Origin: Stappia sp. 28M-7 | Lineage (GTDB): Bacteria; Pseudomonadota; Alphaproteobacteria; Rhizobiales; Stappiaceae | Assembly: GCF_014252955.1 (NCBI RefSeq) | Contig: NZ_JACMIA010000001.1 | Coordinates: 3,246,258 to 3,310,257, forward strand | Length of the DNA: 64,000 nt | Direction of reading: 5' to 3' | Shown here: positions 57,387 to 64,000 of the stretch, piece by piece | How positions within the stretch are numbered: position 1 is the stretch's first letter | Layout of the letters: every line of letters starts with the position of its first letter | Notes under the pieces: model-generated | The model's input: the letters and a program-made list of their open reading frames with translations, nothing else | What the model was told of the DNA's origin: nothing | Database searches by the model: none | Made by a program: the position numbers and the translations under genes

Positions 57387-57412
57387 TTAACGAGTGGTTA
57401 CCGAACCGTTAA
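57387..57412 (-). promoter_or_regulatory. CtrA-like box array upstream of fliL
   Basis: TTAA at 57387-57390, TTAC at 57398-57401 and TTAA at 57409-57412, each seven bases apart, so two overlapping near-consensus CtrA boxes. Located 64-89 bp before the fliL start. Confidence 0.6.
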
Positions 57413-57416
57413 CGCC

Positions 57417-57441
57417 TCGCAAAATGCGGCAAATTTTGCCG
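57417..57441. promoter_or_regulatory. ftr-like (FlbD-type) element between fliL and flgF
   Basis: CGCAA at 57418-57422, CGGCA at 57427-57431 and TGCCG at 57437-57441. The same 25-base layout as at 47502-47526. It lies 85-110 bp upstream of the sigma-54 promoter of flgF, an enhancer-like distance. Confidence 0.5.
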
Positions 57442-57525
57442 AGCGGTAACCAATGACGGGGACAAACCTGCCGCCCCATCGCCCGCACCTCCAGGAAACA
57501 TCAATAAAATCAATATGCCAGCAAC

Positions 57526-57542
57526 TGGCACGCTCCCTGCAA
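57526..57542 (+). promoter_or_regulatory. Sigma-54 promoter of flgF
   Basis: tggcacgctccctgca: GG at 57527-57528 and GC at 57539-57540 have exactly ten bases between, the strict -24/-12 spacing, and the sequence closely follows TGGCACG-N4-TTGCA. Located about 70 bp before the flgF ATG. Confidence 0.82.
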
Positions 57543-57608
57543 CAGGGTTAACGAGCATCCGCTCTGGGGAGGGTGGATGTTCGCTGGGGAGCATAGGAAC
57601 GGTACGTT

Positions 57609-58346
57609 ATGGAGAATTCACTTCTCATCGGGCTGTCGCGCCAGACAGCCCTGCGCAATCAGCTGAGCGTGGTGGCCAACAACCTGGCCAACATGAACAC
57701 GACGGGTTTCAAATCCCAGCGCCTGCTCTTCGAGGAATACCTGATGCCGGTCGCCGAGGCCTCGTCCTTCGAGCGCCCCGACCAGAAGTATTCCTATGTC
57801 CTCGACTACAGCGCCTCGTCGGACTTCGAGGTCGGCGCGATCTCGCTGACGGAGAACACCTTCGATGTCGCCATCGAGGGTGAGGGCTTCTTCGTCGTCG
57901 GCGACCCTGCCGGGGAGCGATACACCCGAAACGGCGCCTTTCACCTCGACGCCACCGGCCAGCTGGTCACGGCGGACGGTCGCCCGATCATGGGCGAAGG
58001 CGGCCCTCTCGTTTTCACCGCCGATGACGGCGATGTGACCATCGCCGAGGACGGAACCGTCTCCACCGAGCTCGGCGTCAAGGGGCGTCTGCGCGTGGTC
58101 CGCTTCGAGGATCCGCAGGCGCTGGAACGGGTCGGCGACAACCTGTTCGCCGGCGAGGCGCCGTTGGCGCTCGAGCGCGTGCGCGTCCAGCAGGGCGCCA
58201 TCGAGAAGTCGAACGTCTCCGGCGTCGTCGAAATGACCCGGATGATCGAAGTTACCCGCAACTACACGACCGTGTCGAAGATGCTGTCTGACGGCGACGA
58301 ATTGCTGCGCAAGGCAATCGAACGCCTCGGCTCCGTCCAGGCCTGA
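57609..58346 (+). CDS. flgF: Flagellar basal-body rod protein FlgF
   Basis: A 245-residue proximal rod protein. N-terminus NSLLIGLSRQTALRNQLSVVANNLANMNTTGFKSQRLLFEEYL carries the rod ANNLAN...TG(F/Y)K motif, and the C-terminus ends VVEMTRMIEVTRNYTTVSKMLSDGDELLRKAIERL. First gene of flgF-flgG-flgA-flgH. Confidence 0.94.
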   Translation: MENSLLIGLSRQTALRNQLSVVANNLANMNTTGFKSQRLLFEEYLMPVAEASSFERPDQKYSYVLDYSASSDFEVGAISLTENTFDVAIEGEGFFVVGDPAGERYTRNGAFHLDATGQLVTADGRPIMGEGGPLVFTADDGDVTIAEDGTVSTELGVKGRLRVVRFEDPQALERVGDNLFAGEAPLALERVRVQQGAIEKSNVSGVVEMTRMIEVTRNYTTVSKMLSDGDELLRKAIERLGSVQA

Positions 58347-58372
58347 GCGAAGCGGAAGAAGGAACACTCGTC

Positions 58373-59155
58373 ATGAAGGCACTTCATATCGCCGCCACCG
58401 GCATGCGCGCCCAGGAGCTGAACGTCGAGGTCATCTCGAACAACGTCGCCAACATGCGCACCACCGGCTACAAGCGCCAGCGCGCCGACTTCCAGGATCT
58501 GCTCTACCAGAACCTGCGCCGGATGGGCACGAACTCCTCCGCGAACGGCACGATCGTGCCGACCGGCGTGCAGATCGGCTCGGGCGTCAAGACCGCTTCC
58601 ACCGCGCGCATCATGAGCCAGGGCAACCTCGCCCCGACCAACAAGGAACTGGATGTCGCGATCCGCGGCGAAGGCTTCTTCCAGATCCAGATGCCGGACG
58701 GCAGCACCGCCTATACCCGCGACGGCTCCTTCGAGCGCGACCCGAACGGCCAGCTCGTCACCATCGACGGCTATTCCGTGCTGCCGGGCATCGTCATTCC
58801 CGAAGACGCCCGCGACATCACCATCTCGAACGACGGCCAGGTTCAGGTTCTGGACGCCAACAACGCCGTTCAGGTGCTCGGCCAGATCCAGATCGCCCGC
58901 TTCATCAACAAGTCGGGCCTGGAAGCCATCGGCGACAACCTGTTCCTGGAAACGGAATCCAGCGGCGCTGCCATCGTCGGCAACCCTGGCGAGGCCAGCT
59001 TCGGCGATCTGATGCAGAAGCATCTCGAAATGGCGAACGTGGAAGCGGTCAGCGAGATCTCCGACCTCATCGCGGCCCAGCGCGCCTACGAGATGAACTC
59101 CCGCATCATCAAGGCGGCAGACGAGATGTCCGCCACCACTTCGAACCTGCGCTGA
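58373..59155 (+). CDS. flgG: Flagellar distal rod protein FlgG
   Basis: A 260-residue distal rod protein: MKALHIAATGMRAQELNVEVISNNVANMRTTGYKRQRADFQDLLYQ, then VAIRGEGFFQIQMPDGSTAYTRDGSF and VEAVSEISDLIAAQRAYEMNSRIIKAADEMSATTSNLR, all FlgG signatures. Follows flgF by 26 bp. Confidence 0.97.
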   Translation: MKALHIAATGMRAQELNVEVISNNVANMRTTGYKRQRADFQDLLYQNLRRMGTNSSANGTIVPTGVQIGSGVKTASTARIMSQGNLAPTNKELDVAIRGEGFFQIQMPDGSTAYTRDGSFERDPNGQLVTIDGYSVLPGIVIPEDARDITISNDGQVQVLDANNAVQVLGQIQIARFINKSGLEAIGDNLFLETESSGAAIVGNPGEASFGDLMQKHLEMANVEAVSEISDLIAAQRAYEMNSRIIKAADEMSATTSNLR

Positions 59156-59184
59156 CGCGCCGGCTGACCGGAAGGATATCCGAG

Positions 59185-60147
59185 ATGTTCGCCAGGCTCC
59201 TCCTTGCCGCCGCACTGGTCGCTACCGCCGCCCTGCCGGCGCTGGCCGGCACGCTGCGCTCCGAAGTGGCGGTGACCGGCCCGGTCGTCACCATCGGCGA
59301 TTTTTATCCCGATGCCGGCGCCCATGCCGCAACCCCGCTGTTCCGCGCGCCCGATGCCGGCACCCGCGGCACCGTGCCCGCCCACATGGTCGCCGAGCGT
59401 GCCCGCGAAGCCGGCTACGCGACAGCCAGCACCGACGGCCTGCGCCAGGTCGTCGTCGAGCGCCTCGCCCTTACCATCGGCGAGCACGAGGTGACCCAGG
59501 CCGTGCGCGATGCACTGCTGGCCCGAGAGAGCAATCTCGAAGCCGAAAGCCTCGACGTCACGCTGACGGGCTTCCGCGGCCCGCTGCTGGCAGATGCCGG
59601 CCAGGTCGAGCCGATCAATGTCTCGGACCTTGCCTGGGACCGCTATTCCGGCCGCCTGTCCACGACCCTGCGCATCCGTACGGTCGAGGGCACCACCACG
59701 GTGCGCCTGACCGGTGTCGCCCGGGAGATGGTGGACGTGTACGTGGCAGCGCGTCCCATCGAGCGCGGCACCATCATTGCCGCCTCTGACATTGAACCGC
59801 AGCGCGTTCCGGGCAACCGCCTGACCGCCCGCCAGATCACCGACCCGGCGCAGATCATCGGCCAGTCCGCACGCCAGGCCCTCCAGGTCGGCCGGCCGCT
59901 ACGCGCCGCCGACTTCGAGCCGCCGGTGCTGGTGCGCCGCGGCGCCAAGGTCACCCTGGTCTACCGGGCGGCCGGCATGACGCTGACCACCGTCGGCCAG
60001 GCCATGTCCAACGGCGCCGCCGGCGACATGATCGACGTCCTGAACCTCCAGTCCCGCCGTACCGTCACCGGCATTGTCCGCGCACGCGACCAGATCGAGG
60101 TCGGTTTCGCACGGCAGCACCTTGCCCAGCTCCAGGAGACGAACTGA
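59185..60147 (+). CDS. flgA: Flagellar P-ring assembly protein FlgA
   Basis: A 320-residue periplasmic chaperone with signal MFARLLLAAALVATAALPALAGTLRS. The C-terminal SAF/ChapFlgA domain is seen: ERGTIIAASDIEPQRVPGNRLTARQITDPAQIIGQSARQALQVGRPLRAADFEPPVLVRRGAKVTLVYRAAGMTLTTVGQAM. It aids FlgI in P-ring formation. The stop TGA overlaps the flgH ATG by 1 base. Confidence 0.93.
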   Translation: MFARLLLAAALVATAALPALAGTLRSEVAVTGPVVTIGDFYPDAGAHAATPLFRAPDAGTRGTVPAHMVAERAREAGYATASTDGLRQVVVERLALTIGEHEVTQAVRDALLARESNLEAESLDVTLTGFRGPLLADAGQVEPINVSDLAWDRYSGRLSTTLRIRTVEGTTTVRLTGVAREMVDVYVAARPIERGTIIAASDIEPQRVPGNRLTARQITDPAQIIGQSARQALQVGRPLRAADFEPPVLVRRGAKVTLVYRAAGMTLTTVGQAMSNGAAGDMIDVLNLQSRRTVTGIVRARDQIEVGFARQHLAQLQETN

Positions 60148-60899
60148 TGGCTCCTCGCATGTCCCTCATGAAGCCCGCGCTGGCCGTCTCGCTCGCGCTC
60201 GCCACCGCTGCCTGCGGCACCGCCGACAAGCTCTCCCAGGTGGGTCAGGCCCCTGCCCTCTCGGCGATCCAGGATCCGACCACGACGGCCGGCTACCGCC
60301 CCGTGCAGATGCCGATGCCGACGCCCCAGTCGGACCACTACAACTCGAACTCGCTGTGGCGGTCCGGCGCCCGCGCCTTCTTCAAGGACCAGCGCGCCGC
60401 GCGGGTCGGCGACATCCTCACCGTGCTGGTGACGATCTCCGACAAGGCCGAGTTCGACAACAAGACGCAGCGCAGCCGTACCGGCTCCTCGTCCTCCGGC
60501 ACCGGCGGTGCCGTGGGCGCGGCGATCAACACGTTCCTGCTGCCGGGCGGCACCAGTGCCGACAATCTGGCCTCCGCCGAGGGTGCCTCCACCTTCCAGG
60601 GCAGCGGCAAGGTCGACCGCGAGGAGAAGCTGCAGACCCGTGTCGCAGCCGTCGTCACCCAGACCCTGCCGAACGGCAACATGGTGATCGAAGGCCGCCA
60701 GGAAGTGCGGGTCAACTTCGAGGTGCGAGAGCTCATCGTCGCCGGCGTGGTGCGTCCTGAGGACATCGCCGCCAACAACACCATCGAAAGCGAGAAGATC
60801 GCGGAGGCCCGCATCGGCTACGGCGGCCGCGGTCAGATCACCGACGTCCAGCAGCCGCGCTACGGTGCCCAGGTGCTCGATATCGTCCTGCCGTTCTGA
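60147..60899 (+). CDS. flgH: Flagellar L-ring lipoprotein FlgH
   Basis: A 250-residue outer-membrane lipoprotein forming the L ring. Signal and lipobox: ALAVSLALATAACGT (Cys25). FlgH features: SLWRSGARAFFKDQRAARVGDILTVLVTISDKAEFDNKTQRSR and the C-terminal NFEVRELIVAGVVRPEDIAANNTIESEKIAEARIGYGGRGQITDVQQPRYGAQVLDIVLPF. Ends the operon. Confidence 0.96.
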   Translation: MAPRMSLMKPALAVSLALATAACGTADKLSQVGQAPALSAIQDPTTTAGYRPVQMPMPTPQSDHYNSNSLWRSGARAFFKDQRAARVGDILTVLVTISDKAEFDNKTQRSRTGSSSSGTGGAVGAAINTFLLPGGTSADNLASAEGASTFQGSGKVDREEKLQTRVAAVVTQTLPNGNMVIEGRQEVRVNFEVRELIVAGVVRPEDIAANNTIESEKIAEARIGYGGRGQITDVQQPRYGAQVLDIVLPF

Positions 60900-60910
60900 C
60901 GACACCCCTC

Positions 60911-61037
60911 AGGTTCGCGGCCCGGCTCCCCGAAAGGCGCCGCGAACCTCTCCCCTCCCCAAGCCGCTCTACGCTCCCCAAGCACGGACGGCAGGCGGGC
61001 ACGGGATCCCCCCGCTCCCCAGCGGACCCGTGCCCGC
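60911..61037. terminator. Two 11-bp stem-loops between flgH and the HD-GYP gene
   Basis: aggttcgcggc (60911-60921) pairs with gccgcgaacct (60939-60949), and gcgggcacggg (60995-61005) with cccgtgcccgc (61027-61037). They lie in the 213-bp convergent gap. Neither has a T tract. Confidence 0.45.
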
Positions 61038-61112
61038 CGCATTTACTTCCCCGTCAGAGATTGCCGGAGGGTCCTGCCCGGTCACAGTTCAACTCACCCC
61101 AACGATTACTGT

Positions 61113-62282
61113 TCACGCCGCATCTTCCTGGTTCGGCCGGTCGAGCGGATGCCGCCCGCTCTTCAGGCAAGGCGCTCTTGCACCGCCACCCTCGTCGCGC
61201 GAACCGCGACTGGTCGCGAAAACCGGCTCGAGCACCATCGAACGGAACACAGCGAACAGACGGTCGTCGAGCTTGCCCTTCATCTCGCTCATGATGCCGA
61301 TGGCCTGGCGCGGCGGCATCGCCCCCTTGTAGGGCCGCTCCTCGGTCAGGGCGCTGTAGATGTCGGCAATGGTGACGATACGGGTCAGCGGCCCGATCGC
61401 GGAGCAATTGATGCCATTGGGATAGCCGCTGCCGTCGAGAAACTCGTGATGGTCGCGCACGGCCTGGATGACCTCGACCGAGCTGCGCCCGCCGCGTTGA
61501 AGCGCGAAGGCCCCGCGTGCGGGATGGGTGTTGATGACCCGTTTTTCCGCTTCGCTGAGCGGTCCGTCCTTTTCCAGGACGGAGATCGGGATGAACAGCT
61601 TGCCCACATCGTGCAAGAGGCACGCCTCGGTGATCATCGAAATATCGGCGTTGTGCAACCCGAGGAACTGGCCGAAAGCGCTTCCATTGCCCGCAACGGT
61701 CAACATGTGGCGACAGGTGCCGCTGTGATGCAGCTTCACCGCGTCCAGCCAGCCGCTGAGGCCTTCCCGCCGCGTTGCCTCGGTGATCGAGCGAGTGGTC
61801 GCATCGAGGATCTCTGGCGGCAACGGCCGGTCGGCGCGCATGGCGGCGCCGAGCTGGCGATAGAGCACATCGCCGTTCGCGATCGCCTTGGCCACATGCG
61901 GAGATCGCCCCGCGAGGTGGGCCGACAAGTCACGGTTCAAGATGGCCTGCACTGCAGTGCGGACATCGCCCGACGACCGGAAACTGGGAACGATCCGCTC
62001 GATGCCGAGCGCCTCGGCCTGGACCAGGCCTGCCCGGTCGCTGCCCGGCGCGACATAGATCGTGTCGCTCCTGCGGCGGTCCTCATGGAGGATCGAGGCG
62101 AGCAGGGAGACCTGGCTCTGACGTCTCAAGGCACTGTAGAGGACCACGACGCGGGCCTTATCGAGGCGCGCGGCATCGGCCTCGGAAAGCGAAATGCGCT
62201 CAACCTTGAAAGCCAACGCCAATGCGTTGGCGAATGCCGGTTCGGCGTTGTCCTGGTCTACGAGAATGATGACGTCGATCAT
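61113..62282 (-). CDS. HD-GYP domain protein (probable c-di-GMP phosphodiesterase) with degenerate receiver-like N-terminus
   Basis: A 389-residue protein. The N-terminal ~120 residues look receiver-like (MIDVIILVDQDNAEPAFANALALAFKVERISL) but no phosphoacceptor Asp is convincing. The C-terminal HD-GYP domain has ACLLHDVGKLFIPISVLEKDGPLSEAEKRVINTHP and AVRDHHEFLDGSGYPNGI, i.e. the HD pair and HHExxDGxGYP with the GYP motif kept, so c-di-GMP hydrolysis is predicted. The start is ATG at 62280-62282; the TTG four codons earlier is less likely. It lies between flagellar genes and may set motility by lowering c-di-GMP. Confidence 0.85.
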   Translation of the reverse strand: MIDVIILVDQDNAEPAFANALALAFKVERISLSEADAARLDKARVVVLYSALRRQSQVSLLASILHEDRRRSDTIYVAPGSDRAGLVQAEALGIERIVPSFRSSGDVRTAVQAILNRDLSAHLAGRSPHVAKAIANGDVLYRQLGAAMRADRPLPPEILDATTRSITEATRREGLSGWLDAVKLHHSGTCRHMLTVAGNGSAFGQFLGLHNADISMITEACLLHDVGKLFIPISVLEKDGPLSEAEKRVINTHPARGAFALQRGGRSSVEVIQAVRDHHEFLDGSGYPNGINCSAIGPLTRIVTIADIYSALTEERPYKGAMPPRQAIGIMSEMKGKLDDRLFAVFRSMVLEPVFATSRGSRDEGGGARAPCLKSGRHPLDRPNQEDAA

Positions 62283-62425
62283 GCCAACCGCCAACCTTGA
62301 ATGACGCTGAAGTTCCTCTGCGTCATCCTTATCCGGCGTAACTTGTCGAACCCTTAATCGGCTCGAGCACGAACTCTTAACGAGATATGAACCGCAGCTG
62401 CGGCACGGCCACGCGCCAGAGGAAT

Positions 62426-62463
62426 GCGGGGAAAACGAAAAGGCCCGGACGATGCCGGGCCTT
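62426..62463 (-). terminator. Terminator after dksA
   Basis: aaggcccgg (62440-62448) pairs with ccgggcctt (62455-62463). In the leftward direction it is followed by ttttcgtttt. A strong intrinsic terminator 45 bp past dksA. Confidence 0.85.
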
Positions 62464-62508
62464 AAAAAGTTGGTTCAGACAAATGCTGCCGGGCGGGCCG
62501 GCGTTACA

Positions 62509-62925
62509 TCAGTCGTCGCGATAAACCTTTTCACGGCGCTCATGGGCTTCCTGCGCTTCGAGCGACAGGGTCGCGATCGGACGGGCTTCCAGCCGCTTGA
62601 TGGAAATCGGCTCGCCCGTTTCGATGCAGTACCCGTAAGACCCGTCCGCGATACGCTCCAGCGCCGCATCGATCTTTGCGATCAACTTGCGCTGGCGGTC
62701 GCGGGCCCTGAGCTCGATCGAGCGATCCGTCTCGGAAGACGCCCGGTCGGCGATATCGGGGTGATTCTGGCTTTCCTCCTGGAGGTTTGCGAGCGTTTCG
62801 CGGCTTTCCTTTAGGAGCTCTTCCTTCCACCGCAAAAGCTTGTTCCGGAAATACTCGCGCTGACGCTCGTTCATGAAAGTCTCGTCCTCGCTGGGACGAT
62901 ACTCGGCATCCAGCTCAACCGTCAT
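62509..62925 (-). CDS. dksA: RNA polymerase-binding transcription factor DksA
   Basis: A 138-residue DksA that binds the RNA polymerase secondary channel and works with ppGpp. The coiled coil tip pair is kept (HPDIADRASSETD, Asp57 and Asp60), as is the helical body. The C4 zinc finger is reduced to one Cys: GYCIETGEPISIKRLEARPIATLSLEAQ, where Thr and Ser/Ala replace three Cys, as in other Hyphomicrobiales DksA proteins. Start MTVELDAEYRPSEDETFMNERQ; the ATG at 62923-62925 is used. Followed by a terminator. Confidence 0.93.
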   Translation of the reverse strand: MTVELDAEYRPSEDETFMNERQREYFRNKLLRWKEELLKESRETLANLQEESQNHPDIADRASSETDRSIELRARDRQRKLIAKIDAALERIADGSYGYCIETGEPISIKRLEARPIATLSLEAQEAHERREKVYRDD

Positions 62926-63098
62926 GTTCTACTCCGGCTCCCGTTAGGCCGCGCGGAATATAGCGATCCTGCGGGCGATGGACAACGCCGCGGACGTCGA
63001 AAATAGCGCCAAATTTCTGTGATGTTTTTCATGTACTTAGGCCGGTTGCATCCGTTTTCGGCATGAGTCCGGCCCGATCAGGCGGCATTAACGGGCGT

Positions 63099-63518
63099 TC
63101 AATTTCCGTACAGTCCCAGCTTTGCCAGCTCCACTTTGGCGCGAAGCTCGATCTCGTCGATCACCTTTTCCAGCGCAGGATTGCCGCTGTCCGTGCGCCG
63201 CTCCAGCATCATTGCAAGCCGATTGAGCCGCTCAGGCGAAACCCGTCCGGCAAGCAGATCCGCCTTCATGCCCTCCAGCGTGTCGAGCAGGTCATGGCCC
63301 CGCGCCGTCGCCTTGCGCCGGCCGGTCAACGGGTCGTCGACCTCCTGCAGCGCTAGCAATGCATCGATACCGGCAATGCCGCTTGCGCCCCCTGCGGAGG
63401 AGGCGCTCTCCGAGCGTCCGGTGCCGCCGAGATCGAAACTCGAGCCCGACCCATCGGTCCGTTTTTTCTGGTTTCGTCCGCCGACCCCGGACAGGGGCGC
63501 GTAGCCTGAAATTCTCAT
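63099..63518 (-). CDS. fliX: Flagellar assembly regulator FliX
   Basis: A 139-residue protein. MRISGYAPLSGVGG and the C-terminal LALQEVDDPLTGRRKATARGHDLLDTLEGMKADLLAGRVSPERLNRLAMMLERRTDSGNPALEKVIDEIELRAKVELAKLG are the FliX family pattern. In Caulobacter, FliX binds FlbD and couples class II flagellar assembly to sigma-54-dependent class III transcription. Start at 63516-63518 fits the family; the reading to 63563 adds nothing conserved. Divergent from flgI. Confidence 0.9.
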   Translation of the reverse strand: MRISGYAPLSGVGGRNQKKRTDGSGSSFDLGGTGRSESASSAGGASGIAGIDALLALQEVDDPLTGRRKATARGHDLLDTLEGMKADLLAGRVSPERLNRLAMMLERRTDSGNPALEKVIDEIELRAKVELAKLGLYGN

Positions 63519-63576
63519 GGTCGAAAACCGGACCCCGCTGGAGGAACTCTCAAGGCTACACAATTTTCCGAGTTGG

Positions 63577-63591
63577 TAAACGAAGCGTTAA
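63577..63591 (-). promoter_or_regulatory. CtrA-like near-match upstream of fliX
   Basis: On the leftward strand TTAA-N7-TTTA, one base off the full box. It lies 59-73 bp before fliX, the same distance as the boxes before flgB and fliL. Confidence 0.5.
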
Positions 63592-63596
63592 CAACC

Positions 63597-63611
63597 CGGC
63601 AAATCCTGCCG
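63597..63611. promoter_or_regulatory. ftr-like element between fliX and flgI
   Basis: cggcaaatcctgccg, close in sequence and position to the element in the fliL/flgF region. It lies 108-122 bp upstream of the sigma-54 promoter of flgI. Confidence 0.5.
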
Positions 63612-63718
63612 AGTAAGCCGAGGAAGATCATCGCAGACAGGCTTGAATTAGGAAAGGGAAATAAATTTTATCCATACAAAACAGATAGATAAGAAATTTA
63701 TCACACCAGCGGACATTC

Positions 63719-63735
63719 TGGCACGCTGCTCGCAT
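63719..63735 (+). promoter_or_regulatory. Sigma-54 promoter of flgI
   Basis: tggcacgctgctcgcat: GG at 63720-63721 and GC at 63732-63733 are spaced by exactly ten bases. It nearly repeats the flgF promoter and lies 57 bp before the flgI ATG. Confidence 0.8.
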
Positions 63736-63791
63736 AAGGAAACGCGGGCAAGCCGCCCACGCCATCCGTCGAGCGATCGAGACACGCAAGA

Positions 63792-64000
63792 ATGACCCTG
63801 CCCGGCCTCCTCTCACGCCTTTCCGGCCTCCTGCAGATCCTCTGCCTGGCCTGGACGCTCGCCCTCGTCGTGACATTGGCGACCCCCGCCAGCGCCGCGT
63901 CGCGGATCAAGGATATTGCCGACTTCGAAGGCATTCGCGACAACCAGCTCATCGGTTACGGCCTCGTGGTCGGCCTGCAGGGTACCGGCGACAGCCTGCG
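63792..64000 (+). CDS. flgI: Flagellar P-ring protein FlgI, N-terminal part
   Basis: First ~69 codons of the P-ring protein, cut by the window end. Signal peptide [37 protein letters not shown], then the FlgI N-terminal signature [33 protein letters not shown]. Divergent from fliX and preceded by a sigma-54 promoter. Confidence 0.93.
   Translation, partial: MTLPGLLSRLSGLLQILCLAWTLALVVTLATPASAASRIKDIADFEGIRDNQLIGYGLVVGLQGTGDSL

Noticed and set aside
62352-62378. Two TTAA motifs between dksA and the HD-GYP gene
   Set aside because: Spacing is not seven bases, so not a CtrA-like box.

Overview
The window is a high-GC, gene-dense stretch of a Hyphomicrobiales-type alphaproteobacterial chromosome. 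The evidence is the gene set and order (purL-bolA-grxD, rpsD, icd, alaS-recA, cckA beside flhB), a DksA with one zinc-site cysteine, GTTC-N7-GTTC SOS boxes, CtrA-like TTAA-N7-TTAA boxes, and a Caulobacter-like flagellar regulatory layout with fliX and sigma-54 promoters. A Stappiaceae-like genus is my best guess, but no marker in the window fixes it.

Layout: 0-6 kb carries purine synthesis (end of purQ, purL) interrupted by DUF2164, an AraC regulator with a divergent peroxiredoxin-like gene, and a YegS-type lipid kinase; bolA and grxD follow purL. 6-17.5 kb has a small exported protein, an Hsp70-like protein, ttcA, a diguanylate cyclase, a Tat-exported metallo-hydrolase, rpsD, murI, a TrmJ-like methyltransferase, an HdeD-like membrane protein, and a histidine kinase following a small molybdopterin-fold periplasmic protein. 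17.7-30.6 kb has icd, a cupin/acyltransferase pair, a cyclic-nucleotide-gated K+ channel behind alaS, recA with two SOS-like boxes, a phosphatase and psuK-psuG. 30.7-38.1 kb is accessory: a three-gene coiled-coil/membrane module, a lipoprotein, and a YnbA/YnbB-type phospholipid operon with an acyltransferase and a membrane protein. 38.1-41.3 kb holds a secreted protein, a LuxR-type regulator and a small AT-rich island.

From 41.3 kb to the end lies cckA followed by the flagellar cluster: flgB-flgC-fliE-fliQ-fliR-flhB leftward, fliO-fliP rightward, fliL-fliM-DUF6468-motE and a 1,320-residue TPR-like exported protein leftward, flgF-flgG-flgA-flgH rightward, an HD-GYP protein, dksA, fliX, and the start of flgI. 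The divergent promoters fliL/flgF and fliX/flgI share one architecture: a CtrA-like box 60-90 bp before the leftward gene, a CGGCA/TGCCG element resembling FlbD ftr sites next to it, and a sigma-54 promoter about 85-110 bp further on for the rightward gene. CckA, the kinase that feeds CtrA, is encoded in the same window.

The least explained parts are the coiled-coil/DUF6384 module (whose last gene shows a probable single-base frameshift in a G-run), the AT-rich island, the cupin/acyltransferase pair, the Ynb-like lipid operon with Asn at two canonical Asp positions, and a small exported protein near 6.2 kb whose upstream region carries the same two kinds of site as the flagellar promoters. 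No tRNA, rRNA, CRISPR array, insertion sequence or replication origin was recognised.
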